64,000 bases of DNA from Bacillota bacterium (GCA_017445315.1 JAFSUI010000032.1:28647-92646), one strand, 5' to 3'. Counted from the first letter of the stretch, positions 17,688 through 26,463 are shown. Numbers and translations: made by a program. The notes: generated by a model from the letters alone, not told the origin.

Positions 17688-18375
17688 GTATATAGCATCC
17701 TCCGGCGTTGCAAGTAGGCGAAAGGCCGACGAGCTTATAAAGGCCGGAAAAGTAAAAGTTAATGGTGCGGTACTTGATGAACCCGGATATGATGTTCTAG
17801 CGGGCGATGTTGTTTTTGTGGAAGGAAAGAAGATAAGCCTTTCAGAAAAGAAAATATATATCGCATTAAATAAACCGACCGGATTTGTTACGACCGCGAG
17901 TGACGATCAGGGAAGGCCTACGGTGCTTGACCTTTTAACGGATATTGAAGAAAGGGTTTTCCCTGTTGGAAGACTTGATTACAATACTTCGGGACTTTTG
18001 ATACTTACAAACGATGGAGATTTTTCTCAATTGATATCGCATCCCGGAAAGGGCGTTGGAAAGACATACAGGGCAAAGGTTCAAGGGATAATCTCGCGCG
18101 AAAAACTTGCGAGGCTTCGCAGGGGCGTTGATATCGGTGGCTTTGTAACATCACGTGCACAGGCGGAAATCTATAAGGAACTTCCCAAGCACACCGTGGT
18201 TGATATAACCATTTACGAAGGAAAGAACCGCCAGGTCAGAAAGATGTTCAAGGCGATTGGAAATCCTGTTCTTGAGCTTGAGAGAATTGCGATAGGAGAG
18301 GTAAAGCTCGGAAGGCTTGCAAGAGGAAGTTATAGAAAACTCACGGCAAAAGAAATAGAAAGCCTGAAGGTGTAA
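17674..18375 (+). CDS. RluB/RsuA-family rRNA pseudouridine synthase
   Basis: The 233-residue protein has an N-terminal S4 RNA-binding domain ('MRINKYIASSGVASRRKADELIKAGKVKVNG') and the RsuA-type catalytic motif 'GRLDYNTSGLLILTNDGD', in which the Asp is the catalytic residue. It should isomerise a specific uridine in 23S or 16S rRNA; sequence features are closest to RluB. The ATG lies inside the end of scfB (14-bp overlap), implying translational coupling. It converges with the lysine regulator gene with a 3-bp gap. Confidence 0.92.
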   Translation: MRINKYIASSGVASRRKADELIKAGKVKVNGAVLDEPGYDVLAGDVVFVEGKKISLSEKKIYIALNKPTGFVTTASDDQGRPTVLDLLTDIEERVFPVGRLDYNTSGLLILTNDGDFSQLISHPGKGVGKTYRAKVQGIISREKLARLRRGVDIGGFVTSRAQAEIYKELPKHTVVDITIYEGKNRQVRKMFKAIGNPVLELERIAIGEVKLGRLARGSYRKLTAKEIESLKV

Positions 18376-18378
18376 CTA

Positions 18379-20463
18379 TTATTCAAGTCCGTATTTATTC
18401 TTTTTTCTAACCAGCTGTGTTTGGCTGATTCCTATGGCCTTTGCGGCTTTACGGGTGGAGCCGTATTTTTCTAGAGCATGACGGATAATATTCTTTTCAA
18501 AATTCTCAACCATCACGTCCATATTTACTTCTTCTTCGTCATCGAGCGAGATGGATGTGCTCGTGCCCGATAGATCAAATACGTCGCTATGCATTTCCCT
18601 CATTACGTCTATTAAGGCAATTTCCTCGCTCTTTGAACTTATCATGAGACGCTGAACGGCATTCTCAAGCTCTCTAGTATTTCCGGGCCAATCGCTCTGG
18701 GATAGGTATTCAACAGCGTCCTCTGAGATTGTTCTCTTGATGTTAAATCTTTGTCCGTAGTCGGAGAGGAAGTGCTGAACGAGTTTTGGAATGTCCGCAA
18801 TTCTTTCTCGGAGTGCTGGAACGCGTATTCTAACGACGTTCAATGCATAGTATAAATCACGCCTAAATCCGTTCTTTTCTATTACTTCTTCAATATCCTT
18901 ATTGGTGGTTGAAATAAAGCGGATATTTGTTTTTATTGGCTCCTGGCCGCCGACCCTATAGAACTCTCCGTCCTGAATTGCGCGAAGTAGCTTTGCTTGC
19001 ATGTCGGGACGAAGTCCGGAAACATCGTCTAGATATATGGAACCGTTGTCGGCACGTTCCAAGAGGCCTTTCTTATTCATGCCGGAGAAGTTTCTCGCAG
19101 TTTCGCCAACTGTTTCTTCGTAGCCAAAGAACTCAACCTCGGCTAGCTCTGCAGGGAGGGAAGCACAGTTCACTTTGATGAATGGCTGCATCTTTCTTGA
19201 ACTTATCTTGTGGATGATTCCTGCGATTTTTTCTTTTCCAACTCCGGTCTCGCCGGTGATCAAGACATTGCAATCGTATTTTGAAACCGTAAGAACCTCG
19301 TCCATAACTGCGGCCATTGCGCGGCTTTCACAGACAAGGTCCTCCATGAGTGTGTGGCGCTCTCCGGGATCCTTACTCAGCATGCCTCTTGAGGTGATGG
19401 GGTGCGTTGGATCTTCCTTTAGGGAGAGCATCTGCACCTCAGCCTCTGATACGTAGGGGAGGAGATCTCGCACTATCTCAAGGTCAAACTCATCATAGGC
19501 CTCCAGATATCCGTCGGCGCTTCTGATGTCCAGCTGCTTGGATGTGGCCTCTGTGATATAAAGAGCCAGGTTGTAGTTGTTTATAAGATTTGCAAAGATT
19601 ACGGTTCCTCCGCTCTTTGTTGCGAGAATGTTTATGGTCTCCGCGCCTGTGATATCCGCGCAGTTAACGGATAGGTCGTAGTAGGAATCGCAGCCTATTT
19701 GGTTGAGGCATTCCATCGGCTTTAGGATATCGACTGAATGCACGCTGGTAAAGACATTTGCGACGAGTTTATCGATGCTTGGGCCTCTCAAAACGGCGTC
19801 GGTTTTTCTATCAAGAAGGCAGACAATTTCTGCATCGCTACCCGCAACTTTTCTTATTGCAACGCCAAATAGAATATTGGAAAGAAGGTTGTTTCCTACG
19901 ACGAGAAATTTTTTCTTTCCTACTGCGGTGCTGCTTACTCTATAGATGGTTCCCGATTCGTCCAGAGTAAACAGGAGAAGGGGGATTGGTAGGTCGTTCG
20001 GCGTTCTTATTACCGGAAGGCTGCTAGAGACTATTGCATAGCCTTCTATCTCTATCTGACCGTAGGCTCTGTCTATAGAAATGATTTTGTCTATATAAAG
20101 CGGAATGGATGCGAGAGAGGCGTTACAGATAACGCTTTCTCCGACCTCGAATTTCTTCTTGTTTGGGTATTCCGAGCCTATCTCAGAAACTTTTCCGGAG
20201 AGAAGGCCGCCCGTGTCCGTTACTGGGTTATGGAGCTTTCCGCGCCTTATGACTATATCGGTTATTTTCTGAATGATTCTTTGGTCGTTATCGTTAGATT
20301 CAAGGCAGATTTCCTTAAAGCTCGTACGCTCAAGATGGATGCGGGTAACTTCTATTCGCATCTCATTTGGGAGGATTTTACGGCTGTTATCCAGTTTCCA
20401 TGCTACTGTGGGGAGAACATATTTTGGTTCAAGGACTCTTGTTGTTCCGTATTTATCGGGCAT
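18379..20463 (-). CDS. Kdd-domain AAA+/Fis transcriptional regulator of lysine fermentation (predicted)
   Basis: This 694-residue protein joins three parts. Residues 1-345 resemble the neighbouring Kdd dehydrogenase along their length ('YGTTRVLEPKYVLP', 'GKLHNPVTDTGGLLSGKVSEIG', 'QIEIEGYAI'), but the glycine-rich nucleotide loop (GGGGKSG in Kdd) is replaced by GNNLLSN (190-196). Residues 375-610 form an AAA+ domain with Walker A GETGVGKE (404-411), Walker B-like 'IYLDDV' (476-481, DD instead of DE) and 'FRRDLYYALNV'. The GAFTGA sigma-54 contact loop is absent; GETARN (453-458) stands there. Residues 654-694 form a Fis-type HTH. It is divergent from kal, so control of the lysine cluster by binding a pathway intermediate is a strong inference. 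Confidence 0.88.
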   Translation of the reverse strand: MPDKYGTTRVLEPKYVLPTVAWKLDNSRKILPNEMRIEVTRIHLERTSFKEICLESNDNDQRIIQKITDIVIRRGKLHNPVTDTGGLLSGKVSEIGSEYPNKKKFEVGESVICNASLASIPLYIDKIISIDRAYGQIEIEGYAIVSSSLPVIRTPNDLPIPLLLFTLDESGTIYRVSSTAVGKKKFLVVGNNLLSNILFGVAIRKVAGSDAEIVCLLDRKTDAVLRGPSIDKLVANVFTSVHSVDILKPMECLNQIGCDSYYDLSVNCADITGAETINILATKSGGTVIFANLINNYNLALYITEATSKQLDIRSADGYLEAYDEFDLEIVRDLLPYVSEAEVQMLSLKEDPTHPITSRGMLSKDPGERHTLMEDLVCESRAMAAVMDEVLTVSKYDCNVLITGETGVGKEKIAGIIHKISSRKMQPFIKVNCASLPAELAEVEFFGYEETVGETARNFSGMNKKGLLERADNGSIYLDDVSGLRPDMQAKLLRAIQDGEFYRVGGQEPIKTNIRFISTTNKDIEEVIEKNGFRRDLYYALNVVRIRVPALRERIADIPKLVQHFLSDYGQRFNIKRTISEDAVEYLSQSDWPGNTRELENAVQRLMISSKSEEIALIDVMREMHSDVFDLSGTSTSISLDDEEEVNMDVMVENFEKNIIRHALEKYGSTRKAAKAIGISQTQLVRKKNKYGLE

Positions 20464-20499
20464 AATTCACCTCTTGGTATTATGAGAGTTATTTAGGTA

Positions 20500-20547
20500 T
20501 TCAAGGGCCTTTGAATTGTTTACGGTTCATCATTTTGAAGGGTGAAC
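20500..20547. promoter_or_regulatory. Palindromic candidate operators between the regulator and kal
   Basis: TTCAAGGGCCTTTGAA (20500-20515) is a palindrome with 7 of 8 base pairs, and GGTTCA...TGAAC (20524-20547) is a second, gapped inverted repeat; a further TGGTTCAA copy follows at about 20553. They are plausible binding sites for the adjacent Fis-type regulator. The 242-bp gap holds no gene and no recognisable -24/-12 promoter. Confidence 0.4.
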
Positions 20548-20704
20548 ATATAATGGTTCAAAGACTGTACGAGTGAATTTTACAACATTTTAGGGCCTTG
20601 CGCAACTTCATTATATAAAAAGCTTGTGCTAATATTTTCTAGAGAAAGAATAGATTTTTGCTTGTTTATCTTGGCAAAGACGCTATGAACGTAAGGAGAA
20701 GGAA

Positions 20705-21097
20705 ATGGAAGAGAAAATTACATCGTTTATCAGACTCAGGATGTCAGCAAAGGACGCACATTACGGCGGAAACCTGGTTGATGGTGCGCATATGGTTCAT
20801 CTCTTTGGGGATGTTGCAACGGAGCTTCTCATAAAGTGCGACGGCGACGAAGGCCTTTTCTGCGCTTATGACAATGTTGAGTTCCTTGCACCGGTATATG
20901 CAGGCGATTATATCGAAGCATATGGCGAGATAACGAGCATAGGAAATACATCCAGAAAAATGAGCTTTGAGGCAAGAAAGGTTATTGCCCCAAGACCCGA
21001 CATCAGTGCATCTGCCGCTGACTTCTTGGAAGAGCCGATAGTAGTAGCAAGGGCCACAGGAACTTGCGTAGTACCAAAAGAATGCAAGAGAAAATAA
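20705..21097 (+). CDS. kal: 3-aminobutyryl-CoA ammonia lyase
   Basis: This 130-residue hot-dog-fold enzyme removes ammonia from L-3-aminobutyryl-CoA to give crotonyl-CoA, late in lysine fermentation. Recognised features are the short length and the segments '[29 protein letters not shown]' and '[31 protein letters not shown]', typical of Kal proteins. It has a strong AAGGAGAAGGA ribosome site and begins the divergent lysine cluster, 41 bp before kdd. In many organisms kal sits beside kce, which is absent here. Confidence 0.9.
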   Translation: MEEKITSFIRLRMSAKDAHYGGNLVDGAHMVHLFGDVATELLIKCDGDEGLFCAYDNVEFLAPVYAGDYIEAYGEITSIGNTSRKMSFEARKVIAPRPDISASAADFLEEPIVVARATGTCVVPKECKRK

Positions 21098-21137
21098 ACA
21101 TAGAAAACAATTCGAATTGATTAATAGGAGGTCAAAA

Positions 21138-22199
21138 ATGAAAAAAGGAAATCCATACGGAACACACAGAGTTATTTCTCCAAAGGGCGTACTTCCGCAG
21201 CCAGCAGACGTTATCGATAACGATATGGAGATTTATGACAACGAAGTAAAGATTAACGTAAAGACTCTGAATATAGACTCTGCATCATTTACATCGGTTG
21301 TTGACCACGCTTGCGGAAAGAAGCCGACAGACGATCTTACGGATGCTGACATCGAAGCTATCAAGGCTACAATGCTCGGTATCGTTGCAAAAGCAGGAAA
21401 GCATAAGAACCCATGGACAGGTTCCGGCGGAATGCTTATTGGAGAAGTTGAAGAAATCGGACCAGAATGGAAGGGCGACCTCAAGGTTGGCGAAAATATT
21501 GCAAAACTCGTTTCGCTTTCACTCACACCACTCGTAATCGACGAAATCATCGCTATGCGTCCTGCAATCGACCAGGTTGACATCAAGGGACATGCAATTC
21601 TCTTCCAGAGCGGCATTTATGCAAAGCTTCCTGATGATATGCCAGAAGGACTTGCACTTTCAGCACTCGACGTAGCAGGAGCTCCTGCACAGGCTGCCAA
21701 GCTCGTATCACCTGGCATGAAGGTTATGGTAATCGGCGGTGGCGGAAAGTCCGGACTCCTTTGCCTCTACGAAGCAAAGAAGAGAGCAGGCGTAACCGGA
21801 CAGGTTATCTGCGCTGCAGGTTCACAGAAGTCAGAAGATAGAGCAAGAGCTCTCAATCTAGCTGATGATTATTTCCATCACGACGCTACAGATGCGGTTG
21901 GAATGTATGAAAAGGTTATGGAACTCACAGGTGGCGAGCTCTGCGACCTCGTAATCAACTGCGTAAATATAGAAAATACAGAAATGGCTTCCATCCTTTG
22001 CACAAAGGACGGCGGAAGAGTTTACTTCTTCTCCATGGCTACAAGCTTCACAAAGGCAGCTCTCGGTGCAGAAGGCGTAGGCAAGGACGTTGAGATGATC
22101 GTTGGTAACGGCTATACAAAGGGCCACGCAGAAATCACCCTCCAGTGCCTGAGAGAGCACGAAGGCATCAAGAAACTCTTCGAGGAAATGTACGCATAA
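21138..22199 (+). CDS. kdd: L-erythro-3,5-diaminohexanoate dehydrogenase
   Basis: The 353-residue enzyme oxidises 3,5-diaminohexanoate to 5-amino-3-oxohexanoate with NAD(P)+ in the lysine pathway. It has an MDR-like fold with the glycine-rich nucleotide motif 'VMVIGGGGKSGLL', and a family-typical N-terminus ('GNPYGTHRVISPKGVLPQPA'). An upstream in-frame TTG (21117) was rejected: the AGGAGG site at 21126-21131 clearly serves the ATG at 21138. The gene is homologous to the N-terminal half of the divergent regulator. A perfect GGGGACGGTTC hairpin repeat follows it, before kamA. Confidence 0.93.
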   Translation: MKKGNPYGTHRVISPKGVLPQPADVIDNDMEIYDNEVKINVKTLNIDSASFTSVVDHACGKKPTDDLTDADIEAIKATMLGIVAKAGKHKNPWTGSGGMLIGEVEEIGPEWKGDLKVGENIAKLVSLSLTPLVIDEIIAMRPAIDQVDIKGHAILFQSGIYAKLPDDMPEGLALSALDVAGAPAQAAKLVSPGMKVMVIGGGGKSGLLCLYEAKKRAGVTGQVICAAGSQKSEDRARALNLADDYFHHDATDAVGMYEKVMELTGGELCDLVINCVNIENTEMASILCTKDGGRVYFFSMATSFTKAALGAEGVGKDVEMIVGNGYTKGHAEITLQCLREHEGIKKLFEEMYA

Positions 22200-22238
22200 G
22201 CGCATAAGAATGTGAATAACACCGAGGACGTTTTACAA

Positions 22239-22284
22239 TGGGGACGGTTCTACTTGCAAATTTTTGCAAGTAGAACCGTCCCCA
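22239..22284. repeat. Perfect 22-bp-arm hairpin of the GGGGACGGTTC repeat family
   Basis: TGGGGACGGTTCTACTTGCA (and two further A) at 22239-22260 pairs perfectly with 22263-22284 around a two-base loop. No T run follows, so it is not a classic terminator. The same motif recurs four times around the large palindrome at 28900-29232. In RNA it would form a very stable stem between kdd and kamA. Confidence 0.92.
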
Positions 22285-22331
22285 ATGAAAAAAGATGCGT
22301 CTGAGGCGAAAGTGAAAAAAGGAGATAGAAC

Positions 22332-23591
22332 ATGGCAGTTAGAAATTGGAAAGACATCCCTCTATTTAAGGATGTAACAGATGAACAGTGGAACGATTGG
22401 CATTGGCAGGTAGAGAACAGACTATCCACAGTTGATCAGATTGCGCAGGTTGTAAATCTTACCGAGCAGGAAAGAGCAGATATAGAAAAGGTAATGGGCG
22501 GATTCAGAGTAGGCATCACTCCTTACTACGCATCACTTATGGATCCTGACGATCCGAGGGATCCGGTAAGAATGCAGGCCGTTCCAACACTTTTGGAAAT
22601 GCATAGATCAGAGGCTGACGATGCTGATCCACTTCACGAGGATGCTGACTCTCCGGCTCCGGGACTTACACATAGATATCCTGACAGAGTTCTCTTCCTC
22701 ATTACTGACCAGTGCTCAATGTACTGCCGTCATTGCACAAGAAGAAGACTCGCAGGAGAGACAGACGGTGCAAGATCAAAGGAAGATATCGATGCATGTA
22801 TCGAATACATCAGAAAGACCCCGCAGGTTAGAGACGTACTTCTCTCCGGCGGCGATGCACTCCTCGTAGAAGATGAAACTCTTGAGTACATCATCAGCGA
22901 GCTGAGAAAGATTGAGCACGTAGAAATCATCCGTCTCGGATCAAGAACTCCTGTAGTTATGCCGCAGAGAATTACGGACGATCTCGTAAACATGCTTAAG
23001 AAATATCATCCGATTTGGCTGAACACACATTTCAACCATCCAAAGGAAATGACACCGGATGCGCAGGAAGCTCTTAGAAAACTTGCTGACGCAGGTATTC
23101 CTCTAGGAAACCAGAGCGTACTACTTCGCGGAGTAAATGACTGCAAGTTCATCATGATGGATCTTGTTCATGAACTCGTAAAGAATAGAGTAAGACCTTA
23201 TTACATCTATATCTGCGACCTTTCAGTTGGTATTGAGCACTTCAGAACAACTGCAGCAAAGGGCGTAGAAATCATAGAAGGTCTCCGTGGACATACATCC
23301 GGATACTGCGTACCGACATTCGTAATCGACGCTCCTGGTGGCGGCGGAAAGACACCGGTAATGCCAAATTACGTAATCTCGGAAACACCGGACAAGATTA
23401 TCCTCAGAAACTACGAGGGAGTAATCACCACATATACTCAGCCGAGACTTCCGGATATGCCGTGCACATGCGACTATTGCACAGGCAAGAAGAAATCCTT
23501 CTATCAGGGTGTATCAGCTCTCGGAGAAGGCCTTGAGATTCGTTCAATGGAACCTGCAAATCTTGAGAGACATAAGAGAAACGAGCACTAG
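22332..23591 (+). CDS. kamA: Lysine 2,3-aminomutase
   Basis: The 419-residue radical-SAM/PLP enzyme converts L-lysine to L-beta-lysine, the first step of lysine fermentation. The cluster-binding Cys are C128/C132/C135 in 'QCSMYCRHCTRR'; the PLP lysine is K340 in 'APGGGGKTPVMPNYV'; C-terminal Cys in 'CTCDYC' fit the zinc site of clostridial KamA. The length and the 'HTSGYCVPTFV' segment match lysine 2,3-aminomutase rather than the shorter EpmB-type proteins. An AAAGGAGA site precedes the ATG. It lies between the hairpin repeat and the kamB-kamE genes. Confidence 0.97.
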   Translation: MAVRNWKDIPLFKDVTDEQWNDWHWQVENRLSTVDQIAQVVNLTEQERADIEKVMGGFRVGITPYYASLMDPDDPRDPVRMQAVPTLLEMHRSEADDADPLHEDADSPAPGLTHRYPDRVLFLITDQCSMYCRHCTRRRLAGETDGARSKEDIDACIEYIRKTPQVRDVLLSGGDALLVEDETLEYIISELRKIEHVEIIRLGSRTPVVMPQRITDDLVNMLKKYHPIWLNTHFNHPKEMTPDAQEALRKLADAGIPLGNQSVLLRGVNDCKFIMMDLVHELVKNRVRPYYIYICDLSVGIEHFRTTAAKGVEIIEGLRGHTSGYCVPTFVIDAPGGGGKTPVMPNYVISETPDKIILRNYEGVITTYTQPRLPDMPCTCDYCTGKKKSFYQGVSALGEGLEIRSMEPANLERHKRNEH

Positions 23592-23659
23592 TTTACGCAC
23601 AGGCACCTCCTAATAATCTGTGCTAAGCTGTAATAGTACAATAGACTAAAGCTGTAAGT

Positions 23660-23692
23660 GGGAAGCGAGAGGCGAATGCCTCTCGCATTCCC
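23660..23692 (+). other. Stable stem-loop between kamA and kamB
   Basis: GGGAAGCGAGAGGC, a GAAT loop and GCCTCTCGC-A-TTCCC form a 14-bp stem with one bulge. No T tract follows, so it more likely protects or processes the transcript than ends it. Its 3' flank supplies the GGTGGG ribosome site of kamB. Confidence 0.6.
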
Positions 23693-23704
23693 AATGGTGG
23701 GATA

Positions 23705-24733
23705 ATGAAACTTCTAAGAGAACTATCAAAAAATTATAAGACCATATCCATAGTAGGTATGGCAAAGAACGCCGGAAAAACTACGGCGCTGAATTTTTTG
23801 ATAGAGGAGGCACTCGATGAAGATGTAAGACTTGGAATTACTTCAACGGGACGTGACGGCGAATCAACCGATCTCGTAACAGAAACGGAAAAGCCGAGAG
23901 TCTATCTTTACGAGGGAACCCTAGTTTCTGTTCCAAGAAAGCTTTATGAACTCGCGGAGGCGGGGCTTGAGATTATAAGCATGTCCAATTATAGGACGGC
24001 GCTCGGGGAGCTTCTTCTTTGTGAGGTAAAGTCCGAGGGTTATGTTCAGATAGCAGGGCCGGTTGCAACAGCAGATACCAGAAAGCTCTGCGATGAAATG
24101 TTTTCGCATGGTGCTGAACTCGTTCTCGTAGATGGTGCAATAGACAGAAAGTCCGTTGCTTCTCCGGATTCATCGGATGCGATTATTCTTTCGACTGGCG
24201 CAGTTCTCTCAAGAGATATAAAAAAGGTCGCAAGAGAAACGGCTCATGTTGTTGGACTATATAATCTCCCTGTATTGGATGACGATGATGCAAAAGCTGC
24301 AATTCTTCCTTTCCTTGATGAGAATAGGATATTGCTCTTAAGGAAGTCTGATGAAGGGTATGATATTGAAGTCCTTGATTTAAAAACGAGTTTGGGAGCG
24401 GGGCGTATCCTAGATGAACATATTGATGATAGCGTAAGCTTTGTTTTTATACCGGGAGCACTAACTAACAGTGTAATAGAGAGCATCAATCCTTCCAAGT
24501 TAAAGAAGACCAAATTTATACTAAAGGACCCGACAAAGATATTTATAGATTCGGTGACGTGGAAGCAGCTCATTAAAAGGGGCTTAGATATAAAGGTAAT
24601 CAAGAATATAAAGGTCTGCGCGGTAACTGTTAATCCGATCTCACCGGAAGGATATTCATTTGACAGTAATGTACTTCAAGCCGAGGTAGAAAAGGCAGTA
24701 CCGGGAATACCCGTAATCGATGTAAGAAAATAG
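23705..24733 (+). CDS. kamB: Lysine 5,6-aminomutase reactivase subunit KamB (predicted)
   Basis: This 342-residue protein has an N-terminal P-loop 'VGMAKNAGKTT' (about 17-27), followed by an ATPase-like domain and a C-terminal region with no recognised motif. Genes of this type always sit between kamA and kamD in lysine clusters with a MutS-like partner, and the pair is regarded as a reactivating factor that swaps damaged B12 cofactor out of the 5,6-aminomutase. Here it follows kamA by 113 bp, containing a stable hairpin, and precedes kamC by 70 bp of A-rich sequence. The function is known only by family; the P-loop is what is directly visible. Confidence 0.82.
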   Translation: MKLLRELSKNYKTISIVGMAKNAGKTTALNFLIEEALDEDVRLGITSTGRDGESTDLVTETEKPRVYLYEGTLVSVPRKLYELAEAGLEIISMSNYRTALGELLLCEVKSEGYVQIAGPVATADTRKLCDEMFSHGAELVLVDGAIDRKSVASPDSSDAIILSTGAVLSRDIKKVARETAHVVGLYNLPVLDDDDAKAAILPFLDENRILLLRKSDEGYDIEVLDLKTSLGAGRILDEHIDDSVSFVFIPGALTNSVIESINPSKLKKTKFILKDPTKIFIDSVTWKQLIKRGLDIKVIKNIKVCAVTVNPISPEGYSFDSNVLQAEVEKAVPGIPVIDVRK

Positions 24734-24803
24734 GCGATAATAAATAAGCAAAGAATAAACAAGCAGAGCAATAATAAACAAAGAACAATAATCGGAGAAT
24801 ATG

Positions 24804-26432
24804 ATGAAGGAAGCTGTAAAGAGATTGTCAAACAAAAAGACAATTGCTGAAACCGGTCTAGGTTATGTGATCGGCTCTCTTTCATTACATTCGCCTTATG
24901 GAAATACTTTGTTAAAGACGAAGAGGCCATATTTTCCGGGACAGGAAAAGGAACTGGAATCCGAGTTTGATAGACTTGAGGAGATGATGGAATTCACCTC
25001 AAGTAAGCCAAAGGAAACAAGAGCCCTTCTAGAGGCGCTTTGCCTCGCAAAGGATATTTCCGGATCGGTTAAGCGTAGCGAGGCAGTTACGCTTTCGGTC
25101 GTTGAGTTTTTTGAAATCAAAGCGTTTCTTCTTCTCTGCGAGGAGATAAGAAAGCTTATAGGTGAGGGGAGTTTTGAACTCCTTCCCGTAAGCGATGCGC
25201 TTGACATACTGGATCCGAAGGGAGACAGGATAAATACATTCTATATATATGACGAGTTCTCGGATAAACTTTCAGGCCTCAGAGAAGAAAAGAAGGCACT
25301 CGATCAAGAGATTAGAAAAATCCAGAGAGCAAAGAAAGAAGCAATCAAATCAGAATACGGAATTAGTCTCACACCCAAATTTGATATCGTGATTCCAAAG
25401 TCGTCTGACGAGGTTGAAAAGGCCAAGAAAATAGAAGACCTAGAAATAGTTGCGGAAGATTATTCGCAGGTGACATTTGCTTTAAAGCCGGGTGACGAGA
25501 CCTTTGCTCTTCTTGAAAAGGTTGACGATATCAATATGGTGATAGAGGAAGAAGAGGAAGCCTGCCTTGTAAAACTCTCAAGGGAGATTTGGAAGTACAG
25601 CGATTTAATTCTTGAGAACGGAAGAAGAATCGGATATCTTGATCTGATGCTCGCAAAGGCAATCTTCTCAGAAAATCATAAACTGGTAAGACCAAAGCTT
25701 TTGGATGAATATAGGCTTTCTATAAAAAACGGTCGTCACCTTCAGGTGGAATCCATACTATCATCTCGCGGAAAAGATTACTGCCCGATAAGCATGATGC
25801 TGGAGAAGGGTGTAACCTGTATAACCGGAGCCAATATGGGCGGTAAAACGGTAAGCCTTAAACTCGCAGGTTTAATAATGATGATGGCGCAGTATGGACT
25901 CTTTGTTCCTGCTGAGGAGGTAGAGCTAGGGCTTTCGCAGTTTGTCGGAATTCTTATCGGAGACAGCCAGTCCATGGAAAGAGGTCTATCGAGCTTTGGA
26001 AGCGAGATGGAGGAATTAAAAGATATTCTCTCGGACGCAAAGGATAGATCGCTCATATTGATAGACGAAATTGCGAGCGGAACAAATCCTTCGGAGGGTC
26101 AGGCGCTTACGGAGAGCCTGATAGACTATCTGGCAGAAAAGAATTATATAAGCCTAATAACAACTCATTTTGATATAAAGGATGAGAGGGCAGAAAACCT
26201 TCAGGTAAGAGGACTTATAGATGCCGACTTTAGGAGGCTTAACAGCGAACTATCGGGCGCAGACAGAAATGCGCGTATTGATATAATAGGAAAGTATATG
26301 GACTATACTCTTACTCGCGTTGAAGCGGGAGGAGAAGTCCCAAGGGATGCGTTAAATATAGCTTCGATGCTCGGACTGCCTCGTGAGATAATAGATGGGG
26401 CGCGCGAGCATCTAGAGGAAGATGAAAGATAA
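24804..26432 (+). CDS. kamC: Lysine 5,6-aminomutase reactivase ATPase KamC (MutS-like)
   Basis: The 542-residue protein has a MutS-type ATPase domain at its C-terminus: Walker A 'GANMGGKTV', the 'SSFGSEMEEL' region and Walker B 'RSLILIDEIASGTNPSEG', then an H-loop in 'LITTHFD'. The N-terminal mismatch-binding domains of MutS are absent; instead there is a helical and coiled region (about 150-210). This is the layout of KamC, the partner of KamB in reactivating lysine 5,6-aminomutase. Two adjacent ATGs are possible (24801, 24804); the second has the better spacing from CGGAG. Confidence 0.85.
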   Translation: MKEAVKRLSNKKTIAETGLGYVIGSLSLHSPYGNTLLKTKRPYFPGQEKELESEFDRLEEMMEFTSSKPKETRALLEALCLAKDISGSVKRSEAVTLSVVEFFEIKAFLLLCEEIRKLIGEGSFELLPVSDALDILDPKGDRINTFYIYDEFSDKLSGLREEKKALDQEIRKIQRAKKEAIKSEYGISLTPKFDIVIPKSSDEVEKAKKIEDLEIVAEDYSQVTFALKPGDETFALLEKVDDINMVIEEEEEACLVKLSREIWKYSDLILENGRRIGYLDLMLAKAIFSENHKLVRPKLLDEYRLSIKNGRHLQVESILSSRGKDYCPISMMLEKGVTCITGANMGGKTVSLKLAGLIMMMAQYGLFVPAEEVELGLSQFVGILIGDSQSMERGLSSFGSEMEELKDILSDAKDRSLILIDEIASGTNPSEGQALTESLIDYLAEKNYISLITTHFDIKDERAENLQVRGLIDADFRRLNSELSGADRNARIDIIGKYMDYTLTRVEAGGEVPRDALNIASMLGLPREIIDGAREHLEEDER

Positions 26433-26463
26433 AAACAAGGAGTAGAAGACAAAGGAGAAAAGC

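Noticed and set aside
20640-20704. TTGGCA near kal as a sigma-54 -24 element
   Set aside because: The required GC pair is not present ten bases after the GG; the spacing gives AT.
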